Part shown: positions 9,301 to 16,435 of the stretch, piece after piece
Position numbering within the stretch: the first letter of the stretch is position 1
How the letters are laid out: every line of letters starts with the position of its first letter
Assembly: GCF_030851345.1 (NCBI RefSeq)
Contig: NZ_JALPNU010000015.1
Span: 1 to 64,000 of the forward strand
From: Marinifilum sp. D714
Lineage (GTDB): Bacteria > Bacteroidota > Bacteroidia > Bacteroidales > Marinifilaceae
Length of the DNA stretch: 64,000 bases
Direction: 5' to 3'
The notes under the pieces: generated by a model
What the model saw: the letters and a program-made list of their open reading frames with translations, nothing else
Told to the model about the DNA's origin: nothing
Database searches by the model: none
Position numbers and translations under genes: made by a program

Positions 9301-9646
9301 GTTTAAATGGAAGAAACCATCGGCTGTTTTAACTGGCGAAGGAAATTACTCTGATGCATGTGCATTCCCATATGCCTATCAAACTTTAAAAATTGGTAAG
9401 CTAATTGGTATGCCTGTGCCAGGTACAATGACAGCTGTTTGGTGGGAAACTTTACAAGACAGAAGCTTGTATTTTGGAATGCCAATGGTAGGTGTAAAAG
9501 ATATGAAAGGAAAATATATCGAGAACCAACAAATTGAACCTGACATTAAAGTTCGTAACGATTACGAAATGGTAATTCAAGGACGTGATCAGCAACTTGA
9601 AAAAGCTGTAGAACATTTGCTTGAAGAGATTAAAAAGAATAATTAG
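6383..9646 (+). CDS. secreted tricorn-like protease (S41 family)
   Basis: 1087 residues. The start at 6383 gives a signal peptide (MIKKLFFLTTFLIALAKSLL); the frame is open 60 bases further up, but that part lacks a reason to be coding. Order: TolB/PD40-type beta-propeller repeats (SPDG and TPDG motifs) over about 30-570, a Lys/Glu/Asp-rich linker at about 563-602, a second propeller segment, a PDZ-like region near 800-880 and an S41 core. The tricorn catalytic tetrad can be placed at S774-H775 (NASHTG), S990 (NYSDA) and E1047 (IENQQIEPD). Probably degrades peptides in the periplasm. Monocistronic, followed by a long structured 3' region. Confidence 0.9.
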   Translation: MIKKLFFLTTFLIALAKSLLGMDTPLWLRYPAISPNGETIVFEYGGDLFTVSAEGGVAYPLTTNTAYDYKPVWSPDGSTIAFASNRFGNFDIYKVGVNGGTPERLTFYSGSESPSSFTPDGKHILFSALISDDTKNVMFPSGALSELYSVPSNGGKISQILTTPALDAKYSNNMEYILYRDSKGYEDHWRKHHTSAVTRDIWLYNTKTQKHSMFSEFNGEDLYPVFSADNNEIYYLSEKSGSFNVWKAPVDNKSELTQISNFDKHPVRFLSISNNNKLCYSYNGEIYTQEKGKDPVKLKVSLATDNKENAVSFERLSGGAREMSVSPNGKEVAFIVRGEVFVTSVEYGTTKRITNTPEQERSVSFSPDGKALLYASERNGSWNLYQTKLVREGETQFSNATTLKEEVILESPAATFQPKFSPDGKEVAFLEERVILKVINLKTKKVREILGKKYNYSYSDGDQHYEWSNDGKWFLVDFYPHTIFMSDVAIVDAQGKGKMINITESGYSDSNAKWSLKGNAMIWFTDRRGYRSHGSWGSQSDVYIQFFNQKALDDFKLSKEEKELVKEEEKAKKESKKEEESDKKDKKNKKDKKDKKDDEKTPLDIEFSGMEDRQICLTINPSNLSDAILTPDGKKLFYLSKFEDGYDLWVNDLEEKSTKKVLDLKGGGGAMQFDKDAKNLFLMSGRSIIKVDVASNKRKNISYAAEMYLDKSKEREYMFNHVWTTMKKKFYDPEMHQLDWEFYKSEYEKFLPHINNNFDFAEMLSELLGELNASHTGSGYRHSSKNADRTAKLGAFYDWNYEGDGLRIAEILEKGPLNQADSKIKPGVIIEKIDGIAITKDKSHYPMLNHKAGKKVLLSLYSPYTKERWEEVVKPVSSVSTLLYERWVKSRQEEVKRLSDGKIGYVHVKGMNSPSYRKVYSEMLGKYGTCDAIIVDTRFNGGGWLHDDLVTLLSGQVYSTLSPRGQDFGTEPMFKWKKPSAVLTGEGNYSDACAFPYAYQTLKIGKLIGMPVPGTMTAVWWETLQDRSLYFGMPMVGVKDMKGKYIENQQIEPDIKVRNDYEMVIQGRDQQLEKAVEHLLEEIKKNN

Positions 9647-9663
9647 TCTGTGTAGTCAAGATA

Positions 9664-9874
9664 CCCCGAAAAGCACAGCTCACATTGGGCTAGTGCTTTC
9701 GGGAAATCTTAATTGCCTGTAAAAAATAAGAGGCAAAGCTCAATACTTCTCATTTCACCTCAAATGATTTGAGCTTTGTCCTCGCTTTAAATGAACAACA
9801 AATATACCCCCTTCCAAAGAAAACTTACTTTGGAAGAGTCTGTTCCTCCCTCCTCTTCTATATATTGAACAGAC
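9664..9874 (+). repeat. series of four hairpins downstream of the protease gene
   Basis: Four successive inverted repeats: CCCGAAAAGCAC with GTGCTTTCGGG (9665-9676/9693-9703); GAGGCAAAGCTCAA with its partner carrying one extra T (9730-9743/9769-9783); CTTCCAAAG/CTTTGGAAG (9811-9819/9828-9836); GTCTGTTC/GAACAGAC (9838-9845/9867-9874). None has a T-tract of its own. They lead into the strong terminator at 9877-9930, so the whole may be one structured 3' UTR or a separate RNA. Confidence 0.7.
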
Positions 9875-9876
9875 AA

Positions 9877-9930
9877 AATAAAACCGAAAATTGCACAGCA
9901 TAGGGGCACCGCAATTTTCGGTTTTTTATT
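9877..9930 (+). terminator. strong intrinsic terminator
   Basis: A stem of about 16 bp (9877-9894 with 9911-9930, core ACCGAAAATTGC) and a 16-base loop, ending in TTTTTTATT. Closes the hairpin series after the protease gene. The A-rich left flank makes it potentially bidirectional. Confidence 0.85.
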
Positions 9931-10040
9931 TCAACAATAAATGTAAGTGCTGACAAAATAATGATATCTTCTAATGTATAAAATGTTCAATTCATTTAAA
10001 ATCATTAATTAATAAAAAAGAAGTACATTTAAATTCGCTC

Positions 10041-10080
10041 GAAAGGAATCTGTTTGTTAGTGACAGGTTCCTTTCTTTTT
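10041..10080 (+). terminator. orphan terminator-like hairpin
   Basis: GAAAGGAATCTGT (10041-10053) pairs with ACAGGTTCCTTTC (10063-10075) with one mismatch, followed by TTTTTG. No gene ends nearby: it lies nearly 400 bp after the protease gene and beyond another terminator. It may end a short untranslated RNA, but no good promoter is visible in front. Confidence 0.6.
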
Positions 10081-10200
10081 GTCTACTCACTTGTATTTGC
10101 GATTTCGATCGAATATGAGTTTTCCCTTGTGACAAACATCACATAACACAGCTCATTTACTTGAACAGGTAAAGGGAGCGTAATGCTTACATTATAATCC

Positions 10201-10273
10201 TCGTCGAAGATTTATGATTTTTTCGTCGATAATGATTACACTCTTCGTCGAAGATTGTATTATTTCTCGACGA
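10201..10273. promoter_or_regulatory. four TCGNCGA sites with exact 22-bp spacing
   Basis: TCGTCGA at 10201-10207, 10223-10229 and 10245-10251, and its inverse TCGACGA at 10267-10273. All begin exactly 22 bp apart. The flanks are also partly repeated (GAAGATT after copies 1 and 3). Each site is a short palindrome with a free central base, and 22 bp is about two helical turns, as expected for co-operative binding of a dimeric regulator on one DNA face. About 190 bp upstream of the DhaL-DegV gene. Confidence 0.7.
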
Positions 10274-10463
10274 GAAATGATGCCTGATTCATACCTATGG
10301 TGTTGTAAGAAATAATAAACCTACTTGTGTAAGCTAATGTAGCAAAAGATAATTAGCATGTAAATTCAGTATTAAACTTTTCGGTCGATACAATTGTTTA
10401 TAGCCAAGTAGTTTTCAAAATGCAATAATATAAGTACCTTAAAGTCAATCTTAAGAATCATAT

Positions 10464-12248
10464 ATGAATACCATGCAAAATATCGATGGTCGTTACCTCT
10501 ACTTCGCCTTTTTAGCCGGTGCCAACAAGTTGATAAAAAACTTAAATGAACTAAATCGAATTAACGTTTATCCTGTTGCCGATAAGGACACAGGCAGCAA
10601 TATGGCATCAACCATGAGATCAGTAATGGATCGTATTTCGCCCAATGTTTCCTATAAATTCATGGTCGATCAGATTGCAGAAGCAGCACAGGTAGGCGCA
10701 AGAGGGAATTCAGGAATCATCATGGCTCAGTTCCTTTACGGATTAAGCAGTGAAACATCAGAGAAAAAGAGCATCAGCTTCTTAGAATTCGTCGAAAGTG
10801 TTCAATCTTCTATTCCATACATCTATGAATCGATAGGTACACCAGTTGAAGGAACCATGCTTACAGTAATTAAAGACTGGTCGGAATTTCTCTATTCGAA
10901 ACGAAAGCAGCTGGAAGAATTCAAACAAGTTCTGAATGAATCTATGCAAGTATTGGAAACATCGCTTAAAAGAACTACCGATCAGCTGGCCGTTTTAAAA
11001 AGGCACAATATTGTAGATGCGGGAGCCAAAGGATTTGTGGTGTTTATTCAGGGGGTTATGGATTTTGTAAACCATGGCATTATCGATAGAATAAAGTCTC
11101 CTAATTTCATTCCTTCTGCCTCCGCTGCCATTGATCATTTGGAAGATATCAATTATAGATATTGCACTGAAGCCATCCTTAAAAATTCTTCTATTGCCTT
11201 AAAGGAAATCAAAGAAATTTTAAATAAAAATGGCGATTCTATTGTAATTACCGGAGGGAAAAACTCTTGCAGAGTTCATGTGCATACCAACAATCCATCT
11301 GAACTCTTTCATCAATTGGAAAACTTTGCCACCATTAATTCTCCAAAGGTTGATGATATGCTAAGGCAGAGTGAAATCAGCAAAAATCAAAAATGGAAAA
11401 TTGGAATTGTAAGCGATTCCACCTGCGATCTACCGCAGGAAATCATCGATTCTTACCAGGTGAATATAATGCCTTTGCACCTCTCTTTTGGCGACAGTCA
11501 ATATCTCGATGGGGTAACCCTTAAAGCCAAAGAGTTTTATGAGCTTTTAGATAAATCGGAACACTTTCCTAAAACCTCTCAAATTAATGAATATACTTTT
11601 GTAAACACCTATTCTCAAATGGCTCAAAACTATGATGCCATCATCTCCATTCATTTGTCTGAGAAATTCAGTGGTACCTTCCGCAGTGCTCAAAAAGCAG
11701 CCGAAAGGGTACAAAAAGAACTCAACATTCCCATACATGTGATCAATTCTCGTAATGTATCTGGCGGATTAGGTCTGGCAGTTCTGCGTATTGCCAAAGC
11801 GATTGAGCAAGGAGAAAACATTGAAACAATTCTTTCCCAGGTAGATTCGTGGCTGAACAAAACCAAGATATTTGTGAGTGTAAAGAGTTTAACTGCCATG
11901 ATTAAAGGTGGTCGTGTTCCTCCTACAGTGGGAAAACTTGCAATGTTTCTAAGAATTAATCCTATTGTATCACTCAACGAGTTGGGAGAATCTAAATTAT
12001 TTGGACAAGCCATTGGTCAGAAAGCCAATATCAATAAAGTCATTAAGCATGTTCTGAATCTGAAGAAAGATCAAAAAATCTGGAACTATATCATTCTGCA
12101 CGCCAACAATCATGAAGTGGCCAAAAAATACGGAGATCGCCTGAATGATCTCTTAGGCAAAGCTCCGATTGAAGTGATCAACATTTCGCCAGTTATTGGG
12201 ATGAATGCAGGAGAAGGAACTGTTGCTGTGGCTTTCCAATTCGAATAA
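10464..12248 (+). CDS. DhaL(DAK2)-DegV fusion, FakA/FakB-like fatty-acid kinase
   Basis: 594 residues. Residues 9-205 are a DhaL/DAK2 ATP-binding domain with VADKDTGSNM (38-47; the usual motif is PDGDTGxNM, here Lys replaces Gly while both Asp remain) and GARGNSG (78-84). Residues 228-295 match the FakA middle domain, with Cys234 and the VHVHTNNP histidines (272, 274). Residues 311-594 are a DegV/FakB fatty-acid-binding domain (IVSDSTCDLP). FakA's own C-terminal domain seems absent, with DegV in its place. It would phosphorylate bound fatty acids for phospholipid synthesis, which fits plsY nearby. Start at the first of two close ATGs. Confidence 0.85.
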   Translation: MNTMQNIDGRYLYFAFLAGANKLIKNLNELNRINVYPVADKDTGSNMASTMRSVMDRISPNVSYKFMVDQIAEAAQVGARGNSGIIMAQFLYGLSSETSEKKSISFLEFVESVQSSIPYIYESIGTPVEGTMLTVIKDWSEFLYSKRKQLEEFKQVLNESMQVLETSLKRTTDQLAVLKRHNIVDAGAKGFVVFIQGVMDFVNHGIIDRIKSPNFIPSASAAIDHLEDINYRYCTEAILKNSSIALKEIKEILNKNGDSIVITGGKNSCRVHVHTNNPSELFHQLENFATINSPKVDDMLRQSEISKNQKWKIGIVSDSTCDLPQEIIDSYQVNIMPLHLSFGDSQYLDGVTLKAKEFYELLDKSEHFPKTSQINEYTFVNTYSQMAQNYDAIISIHLSEKFSGTFRSAQKAAERVQKELNIPIHVINSRNVSGGLGLAVLRIAKAIEQGENIETILSQVDSWLNKTKIFVSVKSLTAMIKGGRVPPTVGKLAMFLRINPIVSLNELGESKLFGQAIGQKANINKVIKHVLNLKKDQKIWNYIILHANNHEVAKKYGDRLNDLLGKAPIEVINISPVIGMNAGEGTVAVAFQFE

Positions 12249-12270
12249 GACTAAGATAATTGTTATTAAC

Positions 12271-12300
12271 TGTAAAGACGGCATTAATGCCGTCTCTACA
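12271..12300. repeat. REP-like palindrome
   Basis: A perfect 20-bp palindrome (AGACGGCATT/AATGCCGTCT, 12276-12295) extended to 30 bp by TGTA/TACA ends with one mismatch. There is no T-tract, so it is not a standard terminator. It has the form (G)TAGAGACG...CGTCTCTAC of palindromic intergenic repeats I recall from many Bacteroidota and cyanobacterial genomes. Confidence 0.65.
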
Positions 12301-12434
12301 AAAATATCATTACAATTATTAACAGCACCACCGGTATGAGACTCTCAAATTAATGACAACTGAAAATTAAATGGTTGTAATAAAACATTTTTTATTATTC
12401 GCTTGTTTAAAGAGAGAACAATTAGCTTAAAATT

Positions 12435-13217
12435 ATGGTTTTATATCTCAATACAAGCATCCTAATTATCGTGTTGGTAACACTGCTTTGGATGTACAGT
12501 GTATACATTAAAAATGCCAGTATCGTAGATATTTTCTGGGGATTTGGTTTTGTTGTAATCGGAACTTACCTGTTTTTTACAACCGATAGTTTGTCGCTGC
12601 GTCAAATCATTTTATTTGTTTTGGTTTCCATTTGGGGATTGCGCCTCACCATCCATTTATTCATTCGGAACTTTGGCAAGCCCGAAGATTTCAGATATCA
12701 AAAATTCAGGAAAGATTACGGGGAACACCGCTACTGGTGGTTCAGTTATTTCCAGGTTTTCCTTTTACAGGGAGTATTAATGTTGATGATTGCTTCACCT
12801 TTGTTTGGTGTATATATGACAGAAGAAAATACTCCTCTAAATGTGTTTGACTTTGTGGCTATAGCATTTTGGATTGTTGGTATCAGTTTCGAAGCAGGTG
12901 GTGATTACCAGTTAACCAAATTTAGAAAACAAAGAAAGAGCAAGGATGAAGTGCTCTCATCAGGCTTCTGGAAGTATACCAGGCATCCCAATTATTTTGG
13001 TGATGCAGCCGTGTGGTGGAGTTATGCACTCTTTGCCATTGCAGCCCAACAATACTGGTTTGTTCTGGGTTCCCTGTTAATGACTTACCTCATCATTAAG
13101 ATATCGGGTGTTGCCATGTTGGAAAGAACACTTACCACCGATAAACCTGCATACAAGGATTATGTAGAGAGAACCAATGCTTTTTTTCCATGGTTTCCTA
13201 AAAAGCAAGTACAATAA
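12435..13217 (+). CDS. DUF1295 family membrane protein (steroid reductase-like)
   Basis: 260 residues with about six hydrophobic segments. The C-terminal motif WKYTRHPNYFGDAAVWW is the signature of DUF1295 / 3-oxo-5-alpha-steroid 4-dehydrogenase-like proteins, related to the isoprenylcysteine methyltransferase fold, whose membrane-embedded site binds NADPH. The bacterial substrate is unknown; a lipid reductase is the usual guess. First gene of a compact plus-strand run with the peroxiredoxin and plsY genes. Confidence 0.8.
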   Translation: MVLYLNTSILIIVLVTLLWMYSVYIKNASIVDIFWGFGFVVIGTYLFFTTDSLSLRQIILFVLVSIWGLRLTIHLFIRNFGKPEDFRYQKFRKDYGEHRYWWFSYFQVFLLQGVLMLMIASPLFGVYMTEENTPLNVFDFVAIAFWIVGISFEAGGDYQLTKFRKQRKSKDEVLSSGFWKYTRHPNYFGDAAVWWSYALFAIAAQQYWFVLGSLLMTYLIIKISGVAMLERTLTTDKPAYKDYVERTNAFFPWFPKKQVQ

Positions 13218-13233
13218 ATCAAATGGGCTTATC

Positions 13234-13821
13234 ATGATACAGAAAGCAACACATATCAATATAAAGGATTATTCCAGCCAATTTCTTTGGGATCTGCGGA
13301 TAAAGACATTAATTTTAGTACTCACAATTATTTTTCCTTTTTCAGTAATGGCAGACAAATCAAAAGAATTACAGATAGGTGATCAAATTCCGGTTTTTCA
13401 ACTTCAAAACCAAGATGGAGAACTCATCAATATCAAGGATTTTGTTGGAAAGCAAAATCTAGTGATTTACTTCTACCCGAAAGATGATACGCCAGGCTGT
13501 ACAAAGCAGGCATGTAGTTTTCGTGATCAGTACGAAGATTTTAATGATTTAAACGCAGAAGTTTTTGGCATCAGTGGTCAATCGGTTAGCAGTCATAAAG
13601 AATTTGCAAAAAAACACAAACTGAATTTCAACCTACTGTGCGATGTAAACAATACGGTTCGCAAACAATTTGGAGTACCCACCAACTTTTTTGGGCTTTT
13701 ACCGGGAAGAGTTACCTATGTTGTTGACCGATCGGGGAAAATTGTTCATATCTTTAATTCACAGTTTAGAGCTGAGGAGCACATCGAGCAGGCCAAAAAC
13801 ATTTTAAAACAACTTGAATGA
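13234..13821 (+). CDS. bcp: membrane-anchored or exported peroxiredoxin (PrxQ/Bcp type)
   Basis: 195 residues. The thioredoxin fold begins around 46. Peroxidatic Cys89 in DDTPGCT and resolving Cys94 five residues later mark an atypical 2-Cys PrxQ, which reduces organic and hydrogen peroxides through thioredoxin. Residues 23-38 are hydrophobic, an unusual N-terminal anchor or signal for this normally cytoplasmic enzyme. I choose the ATG at 13234 (17 bp after the DUF1295 stop); a longer frame from 13177 overlaps that gene, and a start at Met39 would give a classical cytoplasmic form. Overlaps plsY by 4 bp. Confidence 0.85.
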   Translation: MIQKATHINIKDYSSQFLWDLRIKTLILVLTIIFPFSVMADKSKELQIGDQIPVFQLQNQDGELINIKDFVGKQNLVIYFYPKDDTPGCTKQACSFRDQYEDFNDLNAEVFGISGQSVSSHKEFAKKHKLNFNLLCDVNNTVRKQFGVPTNFFGLLPGRVTYVVDRSGKIVHIFNSQFRAEEHIEQAKNILKQLE

Positions 13822-14420
13822 CATTCTTTTGGGACTACGTACTAATTCTGACAGCTTACATGCTAGGATCTTTCCCTGCAGGCTATGTCTATACCAAAAT
13901 CTCAACCGGAAAAGACATTCGTAATTTCGGGAGTGGCAACATTGGTTCTACCAATGTAAAAAGAATCGCAGGCCACAAGATTTCCATATACACACAAATT
14001 ACCGATATGGTCAAGGGATTATTGCCTGTCTTCTTTATCCTTCTTATCCAAGAATATCAATTCCTCACAATTTCCCCTTCGCTAATTTACTTTGTAGCAC
14101 TGGCTGCAATACTTGGTCACAATTTTAGTTTTCTTCTAAAGTTTAAGGGCGGAAAGGGTGTTAACACTACTTTAGGGGCTTCAGTCCTAATCGCACCCAT
14201 ATCTGTTTTCATCTCGGTAGCAGTTTATTTTATTGTGAAAAAAGGCTTTAAGTTTGTTTCTTTAGGCTCATTGGCAATTGCCATTTGCCTTCCTCTTTCG
14301 GCCTACTTCTTGGGACACAATCAAAATGTAATTCTTTATTTATTGACTTGTTCCCTATTCATATTTATAAGACATACTGCAAATATCAAGCGACTTTTTA
14401 AAGGAACCGAGTTGAGTTGA
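13818..14420 (+). CDS. plsY: glycerol-3-phosphate acyltransferase PlsY
   Basis: 200 residues, integral membrane enzyme that moves the acyl group of acyl-phosphate to glycerol-3-phosphate, giving lysophosphatidic acid. The conserved loops are present: GSFPAGY near the start, GSGNIGSTNV, and GHNFSFLLKFKGGKGVNT. Start ATG overlaps the peroxiredoxin stop (ATGA), implying translational coupling. Acyl-phosphate is also the product of fatty-acid kinases, so the DhaL-DegV fusion about 1.6 kb upstream could feed this step. Confidence 0.93.
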   Translation: MTFFWDYVLILTAYMLGSFPAGYVYTKISTGKDIRNFGSGNIGSTNVKRIAGHKISIYTQITDMVKGLLPVFFILLIQEYQFLTISPSLIYFVALAAILGHNFSFLLKFKGGKGVNTTLGASVLIAPISVFISVAVYFIVKKGFKFVSLGSLAIAICLPLSAYFLGHNQNVILYLLTCSLFIFIRHTANIKRLFKGTELS

Positions 14421-14507
14421 GATCAGACCCTAATTTAGGATATCCACATCTTTATTTTACATTGAGCGTTGCAGTTTTTTGTGATATTTACTACCTTAAC
14501 TCATAGG

Positions 14508-15581
14508 ATGACCACCAACGTACTACTAATAGATGATTATGGAGGTCCATATTTATTGGACACCATTCGCTGCCTGAGTTATAAACAGGCTGTTAATATC
14601 TTTGTGGTTTCTCCCGAAAAGAAAACTTATTTCAATACCATTCCCTATTCGAGATATGTATCAAAATATCAATATCTAAAGTCTTCGGATCCCAAAGAGA
14701 TCATTCAAGAAATAAGTGCTTTGGAAAAGAAATGGGATATTGATATGATTCTACCCGTTAAGTACTCTAACTATCAATTTATAACAAAGCACAGAGCACT
14801 ATTTAATGGTTCGGTTTTTCCACCAATGCCTACCCAAAGTACATTTGCTACCGTTACCAATAAGCTTTTTCTTGCAGAGTTTTTAGTAAACAATTCTTTT
14901 CCAAGTCCTAAAACTAAAGAGATATCAGCCGACAATATTCAGCTGTTTAATTTTCCATTACTTCTTAAGCCAAGAACTGATTATGAGGAAAACAGAATTA
15001 TGGAATGTAAATCGAGAGAAGAATACGAAGAAAATATCAGTAAAGAAGATTTTAAAGCAGATGACTTTGTGATTCAGGAAAAGTTGAATGGAGAAGATAT
15101 CGATATCAGTTTCCTTGCTGAAAATGGAGAAATTCTAGCCTATACCATACAAAAAGGTTTGGTTCGCGAAGCCTTTTCTTTTGCTACTGGGATAGAGTTC
15201 CTGGAAGATCAAAAACTATTGGATGAGACAAAGGCCATAGTCAAAAAACTTAAATGGAGTGGCATTGCACACCTCGATTTTATTTACCGAAAGGAAACAG
15301 ATTCCTATTTGCTTATTGACTTCAATCCAAGGATGTGGAGTACAGTGATTGGTTCGTTGCATGCCGGAGTTAATTTTCCAGGCTTAATGGTTTCACGGGC
15401 AAATCATAAAGAAATTAATTTTGAAGGATATCAAAAGACCAAATTTTATCTGGCCAAACCAGCTCTAAAAAGCAAAAGTTTCTCTGCACTTAAAACTTCA
15501 TCCTGGCCATACATTCTAAAAGATCCATTGCCAGAAATTGTAAAAGTCATTGGCCACATCAATTCAAAATTCCATACTTAA
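14508..15581 (+). CDS. ATP-grasp domain protein
   Basis: 357 residues. An N-terminal Rossmann-like part (TNVLLIDDYGGPYLLD) precedes an ATP-grasp fold at about 100-300, with FPLLLKPRTDYEEN as the nucleotide-binding Lys strand, VIQEKLNGEDIDIS, and the Mg-binding LLIDFNPRMWS. It resembles carboxylate-amine ligases of the CarB-like class; the substrate is unknown. The frame is open from a TTG at 14469, but a -7-like TACCTTAA at 14492-14499 lies inside that extension, so the ATG at 14508 is preferred and the mRNA may have almost no leader. Confidence 0.75.
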   Translation: MTTNVLLIDDYGGPYLLDTIRCLSYKQAVNIFVVSPEKKTYFNTIPYSRYVSKYQYLKSSDPKEIIQEISALEKKWDIDMILPVKYSNYQFITKHRALFNGSVFPPMPTQSTFATVTNKLFLAEFLVNNSFPSPKTKEISADNIQLFNFPLLLKPRTDYEENRIMECKSREEYEENISKEDFKADDFVIQEKLNGEDIDISFLAENGEILAYTIQKGLVREAFSFATGIEFLEDQKLLDETKAIVKKLKWSGIAHLDFIYRKETDSYLLIDFNPRMWSTVIGSLHAGVNFPGLMVSRANHKEINFEGYQKTKFYLAKPALKSKSFSALKTSSWPYILKDPLPEIVKVIGHINSKFHT

Positions 15582-15643
15582 AAAAAGGCTTTTCAATCTT
15601 TACCTTTTCCTTTATTTATAATTATCACCATAAAATACTTTAC

Positions 15644-15673
15644 TTGATTACTAAGCAAATTTCATTATATTTA
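15644..15673 (+). promoter_or_regulatory. Bacteroidota-type promoter
   Basis: TTG at 15644-15646, 19 bp, then TATATTTA at 15666-15673 (one base off consensus). Predicted start about 15680, some 58 bases before the next gene. Confidence 0.5.
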
Positions 15674-15737
15674 TGATAGATTTAATTAGTGATTTTTAAT
15701 AAACTTCATTCTTCATTTTATTATTCCTCGTAAAACT

Positions 15738-16334
15738 ATGCAAAAAGATCTCCTAAGCCTATTGGATGGCAAAACGAATCTCTGGAAGAGGTTAATGTTA
15801 GATTACCCAGCTAAACTTGAAAAGGAATTAACAGAGGAAGATGAAGAATTACAAGTATTTCTTTACTATAGCGTAATGGCTTTAGATACTTGCTTTGAGC
15901 CATCGGGAGAAGAAAAACTTTTCGATCTGGATGTCTATCAAATTGATCCTGTATATTTAATTTTTTCATTTAGAGATATAGTTGAATCCTTAATGTGTTT
16001 TTATTTTTTCGAGCACGGTTATCATCCCTATTTGGTTAAAAGATATGTAGAGATCAGAAGTAAAATACACCAGGGAAGTGGAGGTGAAGTCTACATTAAA
16101 GGTATGTTTGAAGATGCTACATCTGTTGGTAGCATTACCAGAGATTGCTTTTTGAATCTTTCTGAATATTTTGACATTCCCCAAACAGATGAAAAAGTTA
16201 TACAATTGTATTGCATTCTACAAACCTATTACGATCAAATAAAAAAGGGACTTAAAAAAAGTGACAAAAGTTCAACTAAAGGTCTCTCTCTGATAAAGTA
16301 TGCATATGATATGGATAACAATTCATCCTGCTAA
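15738..16334 (+). CDS. uncharacterised protein, 198 residues
   Basis: Not recognised. Acidic, soluble and mainly helical in appearance, with no signal peptide or membrane segment; the C-terminus is Lys-rich (IKKGLKKSDKSS). There are several Cys and aromatic residues but no metal or nucleotide motif. It has a plausible promoter of its own and stands alone, converging on the etf operon. Codon use resembles its neighbours, so it is a real gene with an unknown role. Confidence 0.6.
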   Translation: MQKDLLSLLDGKTNLWKRLMLDYPAKLEKELTEEDEELQVFLYYSVMALDTCFEPSGEEKLFDLDVYQIDPVYLIFSFRDIVESLMCFYFFEHGYHPYLVKRYVEIRSKIHQGSGGEVYIKGMFEDATSVGSITRDCFLNLSEYFDIPQTDEKVIQLYCILQTYYDQIKKGLKKSDKSSTKGLSLIKYAYDMDNNSSC

Positions 16335-16370
16335 ATGATTTTATTAGGAACTCTTTAATTTTACAAAGCA

Positions 16371-16407
16371 AAAAAAGACCTGCCAGAATCATTCTAAGCA
16401 GGTCTTT
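16371..16407 (-). terminator. terminator of the bcd-etfBA / lysine operon
   Basis: A stem of about 10 bp (AAAGACCTGC with GCAGGTCTTT, 16374-16383/16398-16407) and a 14-base loop. On the minus strand it ends in a run of T. It sits 29 bp past the etfA stop. Confidence 0.85.
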
Positions 16408-16435
16408 CAACTTTTAGTTAGTGGTTACCCCAAAA

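Larger units (their letters stand above)
9647..10463. other. 817-bp non-coding region with hairpins and periodic sites
   Basis: No convincing gene. It holds a run of inverted repeats at 9664-9930, a separate terminator-like hairpin at 10041-10080 and four evenly spaced TCGNCGA sites at 10201-10273 (all listed separately). The last 190 bp before the DhaL-DegV gene include the palindrome ACAATTGT near 10390 and a weak -7-like TACCTTAA near 10434. Confidence 0.7.

Noticed and set aside
9647-10463. CRISPR array or tRNA/rRNA in the large gap after the protease
   Set aside because: The repeats are inverted pairs of different sequence or 7-bp sites at 22 bp, too short for CRISPR repeats and spacers; no cloverleaf is visible.
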